DNA of 64,000 nucleotides. Source: SVQP01 sp045594705 (lineage in GTDB: Bacteria; Bacillota; Clostridia; Oscillospirales; CAG-272). Position 1 is the stretch's first letter. Every line of letters begins with the position of its first letter. A program made the position numbers and the translations under genes. Under the pieces are notes generated by a model that worked only from the letters and a program-made list of their open reading frames with translations, was not told the origin of the DNA and did not search any database. This document shows, in pieces, positions 61,835 through 64,000 of this stretch. The stretch lies in contig JAZNZB010000033.1 in NCBI GenBank assembly GCA_045594705.1, positions 3,744 through 67,743 on the forward strand, given 5' to 3'.

Positions 61835-63159
61835 TTATTTAGAGTATCCCACACGTTCTTTTGTACCCAACAGCGCTCGCATTTGCGCCTGTCACAATGG
61901 CAGCCCTGCCATATATGCTCCCTGCCTCCAAGCGCATCAAGGGGCGTTTGAATCATGGGAAGCAGCGTGTTTTTGATCGTATCCTGCAAAAAAGCGTCCA
62001 GCTCCGCGTCACGCATCAGCTGCCAGTTGTACGTATCCTTTCCGTCCGTCTTCATGCGCGTATCGTAGCACGGTGGATACGAAATACCGTCCCGATAAAT
62101 ACCAACGTTAAAATAGTACACGTCCGACCATTGCGATTTTTGCGCTTCAAATTGCAAATATACCCCATCGGTCAAAGCGCGCGTCCACTTTGTTCCCTTT
62201 TTCCGAAAGCCCAAGGGCTTCAGCGCAAGAGCGATCTTTTGTAAGAATTGCTTTTGACGCTCCTTTTTCAAGGCAAGGATCTCATCCTTGGAGGCTGTCG
62301 CATACGCGTCGTACACGTCCTTGACCTTTCGTGCTGCGCGCGCCTTGTCCTGCTCGGAATGCATGAAGGACACAAAGCGTAGCTTGATATTCTCATCATC
62401 CTCGCCATACCGCTCCAAGTTTTCCTTCTCTGCCACCGAGGTAAAGCCGTAGATCACGCCAATACGGTCGCCAAGATCCTTTAAGTTGACGACAAACGCG
62501 ACATCGTCACGCACAAGACGATAAAAGCAAAACTGTCTGAAATCCCACGCAGCCTCCGCAAAGCCCGCGCGCAAAATCTCCTCTCTGAGCGCAAGCACAG
62601 CGTCGGTCTGCTTCAAAAACCGCTCCCTTTGCTCGGGATGCAGCGCAAAAAAGCGTTCGATCGCTTCAAGCTCCTGTGATTTGAGAAATTGATAGGTGTC
62701 AAGATCGGTCAGCACAATGGAAAAATCATTGGCATATACAGACTCCCCAACAAACACGAGCTTGTGATCAAAGGCCTTTTTGATGACCGCACCCAAGGGC
62801 GTCCTGCGCACGATCTGATAATATCCGCCATGGCTCTGCCGCACCCAGTCCCCAACCTTGGCCTTTTGCATTTCCTTTTGGTTTTTGCACAGCGTGATCA
62901 GCTTGTCAAGCATGCGCTTATCTTGGTCCGTCGTGCAGACCGATGCAAAATGCCGCAGCTCGGCATATGCCTCGTAAAGTCGGTTCTCGTACAAATAGGA
63001 AAGTGACTCGGCCACGCGCACCTTGAGCGTGTACGCATCGCCAAACCAATCGTCCAGCTCTTGGCCAAACGCCTTTTTATAGGCTTGCCAACGCTCTTGA
63101 AAGTCGGCGCTCATAAACATGGCCTTGGCCTGCTCGTTTTTGATTTGCAAAAGATCCAT
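61831..63159 (-). CDS. Large hypothetical protein with C-terminal DUF4304 domain
   Basis: 442 residues, cytoplasmic. The first 290 residues are not recognised; they are helical at the start (1-100), then carry a beta-rich part (VGDWVRQSHGGYYQIVRRTPLGAVI). Residues about 305-400 match DUF4304: LKPLGFRKKGTKWTRALTDGVYLQFEAQKSQW. The C-terminus has CDRRKCERCW, a possible metal site. DUF4304 proteins have no proven function and often sit near immunity-type genes. Second gene of a four-gene unit. Confidence 0.65.
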   Translation of the reverse strand: MDLLQIKNEQAKAMFMSADFQERWQAYKKAFGQELDDWFGDAYTLKVRVAESLSYLYENRLYEAYAELRHFASVCTTDQDKRMLDKLITLCKNQKEMQKAKVGDWVRQSHGGYYQIVRRTPLGAVIKKAFDHKLVFVGESVYANDFSIVLTDLDTYQFLKSQELEAIERFFALHPEQRERFLKQTDAVLALREEILRAGFAEAAWDFRQFCFYRLVRDDVAFVVNLKDLGDRIGVIYGFTSVAEKENLERYGEDDENIKLRFVSFMHSEQDKARAARKVKDVYDAYATASKDEILALKKERQKQFLQKIALALKPLGFRKKGTKWTRALTDGVYLQFEAQKSQWSDVYYFNVGIYRDGISYPPCYDTRMKTDGKDTYNWQLMRDAELDAFLQDTIKNTLLPMIQTPLDALGGREHIWQGCHCDRRKCERCWVQKNVWDTLNK

Positions 63160-63185
63160 GCACGCCTCCTTTGATCAAAATTGTT

Positions 63186-63782
63186 TCAAAACTCTTTGTA
63201 GTATTGTATAAAATCCCGCACGATCTCCTCGCGTGCGCGGATATGGTTGTCGCGGTCTGCCTGACCGCCGTTTTTCAGGCTGTCGATCCATTCGGCATTG
63301 ATCATGCTGCCTGTGTCTATATTCACGCTGTATTTTGCCTTTTCCAAAAGCGGCACATCCGAAGCGTCACCAAGGCAATACAAATATCCGCACAGCACGC
63401 GCAGATATTCCGCACTGCCCGGCCAAGGGCTTTGCAGCTCCTGCTCCAACAGATGCACAATCTCCTGCTTGGGAATATTATCAAAATCAAAGCCGTATTT
63501 CTTGACCAATTTCAAGGCTCTTTGCTCGTTATGATCAAGCCCGGGATAATACGTGTACGTATCAAAGCCCTCCGCCCATCCAATCACGTCAAGCAATCGG
63601 GGGCGACCGACGCGCAGCACGCGTCGGATTCGAAAGCCGTCTTGCGTATCGCAAAAGCCGGGTTTGTCCTTCAGTTGCGCAACAGCGGCACATGCATTTT
63701 CGTGCGTGCTGTATATGCCAATGTCCTTACACTCCATATGATCGTCCAATCGATGCTTGTGTGTGACTTTGTAGCATATCAT
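63186..63782 (-). CDS. Hypothetical protein with DUF7336-like N-terminus
   Basis: 198 residues. The first 60 (MICYKVTHKHRLDD, KDIGIYSTHENACAAVAQLKDKPGF) resemble short DUF7336-type domains in which a VYxLxH strand is followed by an IGxYS-EE-A helix. The remaining part is helical with no recognised family. Ribosome binding site AAAGG is weak. First of four genes and 26 bases before the DUF4304 gene. Confidence 0.6.
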   Translation of the reverse strand: MICYKVTHKHRLDDHMECKDIGIYSTHENACAAVAQLKDKPGFCDTQDGFRIRRVLRVGRPRLLDVIGWAEGFDTYTYYPGLDHNEQRALKLVKKYGFDFDNIPKQEIVHLLEQELQSPWPGSAEYLRVLCGYLYCLGDASDVPLLEKAKYSVNIDTGSMINAEWIDSLKNGGQADRDNHIRAREEIVRDFIQYYKEF

Positions 63783-63824
63783 AGCGAACCTTTTTCCTTT
63801 CTCCTATACGTTGTCAGATTTACC

Positions 63825-63848
63825 GGGAGCAAGCCCCCGCCCTACGGA
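63825..63848. repeat. Second copy of the GGGAGCAAGCCCCCGCC repeat and related palindromes
   Basis: Exact 24-bp copy of 60781-60804. It is followed to the right edge by GGGACGGCGCC-type palindromes; 63783-64000 holds no gene. Confidence 0.75.
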
Positions 63849-64000
63849 GAATTTTTTCGGTGGTCCTTGTGGGACCGGCGTCCCCGACGGTCCGCGGATG
63901 TGTAAATCGTCCGTCTGCAGGGGACGGCGCCCTCGACGTCCCGCGCGGGCACAAAGTAAATATTACAGGGAAAATCGTTAATTGCAGAGGGACGGGACGT

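Overview
The window comes from a Gram-positive, anaerobic-type member of the Clostridia. The closest fit is a gut lineage near Oscillospirales or Christensenellales, but this placement is inferred from gene content and no rRNA is present. Supporting signs are AGGAGG-type ribosome binding sites, many consensus sigma-A promoters (TTGACA, 17 bp, TATAAT), RibU under an FMN riboswitch, RecD2, RqcH, type II pantothenate kinase, a YtvI-like permease, lipoproteins with short lipoboxes, and small multi-hairpin intergenic repeats of a kind common in gut Clostridia. Coding density is high and most genes lie on the minus strand.

Layout. 1-6.9 kb: a DUF1846 gene cut by the edge, a GH20 hexosaminidase, an M3 oligoendopeptidase, a surface-anchored CBM9-like protein and a divergent esterase. 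6.9-13.1 kb: one minus-strand operon, FMN riboswitch-ribU-(small multidrug export family)-metK-hypothetical-recD2-comF. 13.2-25.6 kb: the transcription and translation block rpoB-rpoC, then rpsL-rpsG-fusA-tuf from its own promoter. 25.8-34.2 kb: rpsT, a YtvI-like permease, a membrane cyclophilin, rqcH, a DUF4838 lipoprotein, a HAD phosphatase and coaW. 34.2-37.8 kb: alaS between two related palindromic elements. 37.8-52.5 kb: a seven-gene, 14-kb operon for carbohydrate uptake. 53.1-60.8 kb: an RlmI-like methyltransferase, a ROK glucokinase, and an operon of GH127, SGNH hydrolase, histidine phosphatase, barnase-like lipoprotein and alpha/beta hydrolase. 60.9-63.8 kb: four linked genes of unknown role, including a DUF4304 protein.

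The most unusual region is 37.8-52.5 kb. It encodes a very large solute-binding protein with extra carbohydrate-binding-like modules and no lipobox, two complete pairs of sugar ABC permeases, a secreted DUF5696 protein with a glycosidase-like barrel and a roughly 390-residue helical insertion, and an NHL-TPR-transmembrane-YIP1 protein. It has no ATPase, so a shared one elsewhere must be assumed. A consensus promoter sits about 455 bases before the first start codon. The leader between them folds on paper into a closed, multi-branched RNA of about 387 bases that matches no riboswitch class I know. I regard this leader plus operon as the best candidate for an undescribed system.

The second theme is small palindromic DNA: two mini-hairpin arrays (one supplies the stop codon of a permease gene), a pair of 300-340 bp elements with 13-15 bp terminal inverted repeats around alaS, and a repeat inserted inside a bidirectional terminator at 28.3-28.6 kb.

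Start codons were chosen from ribosome binding sites and family alignments remembered, not computed; no database search was possible.
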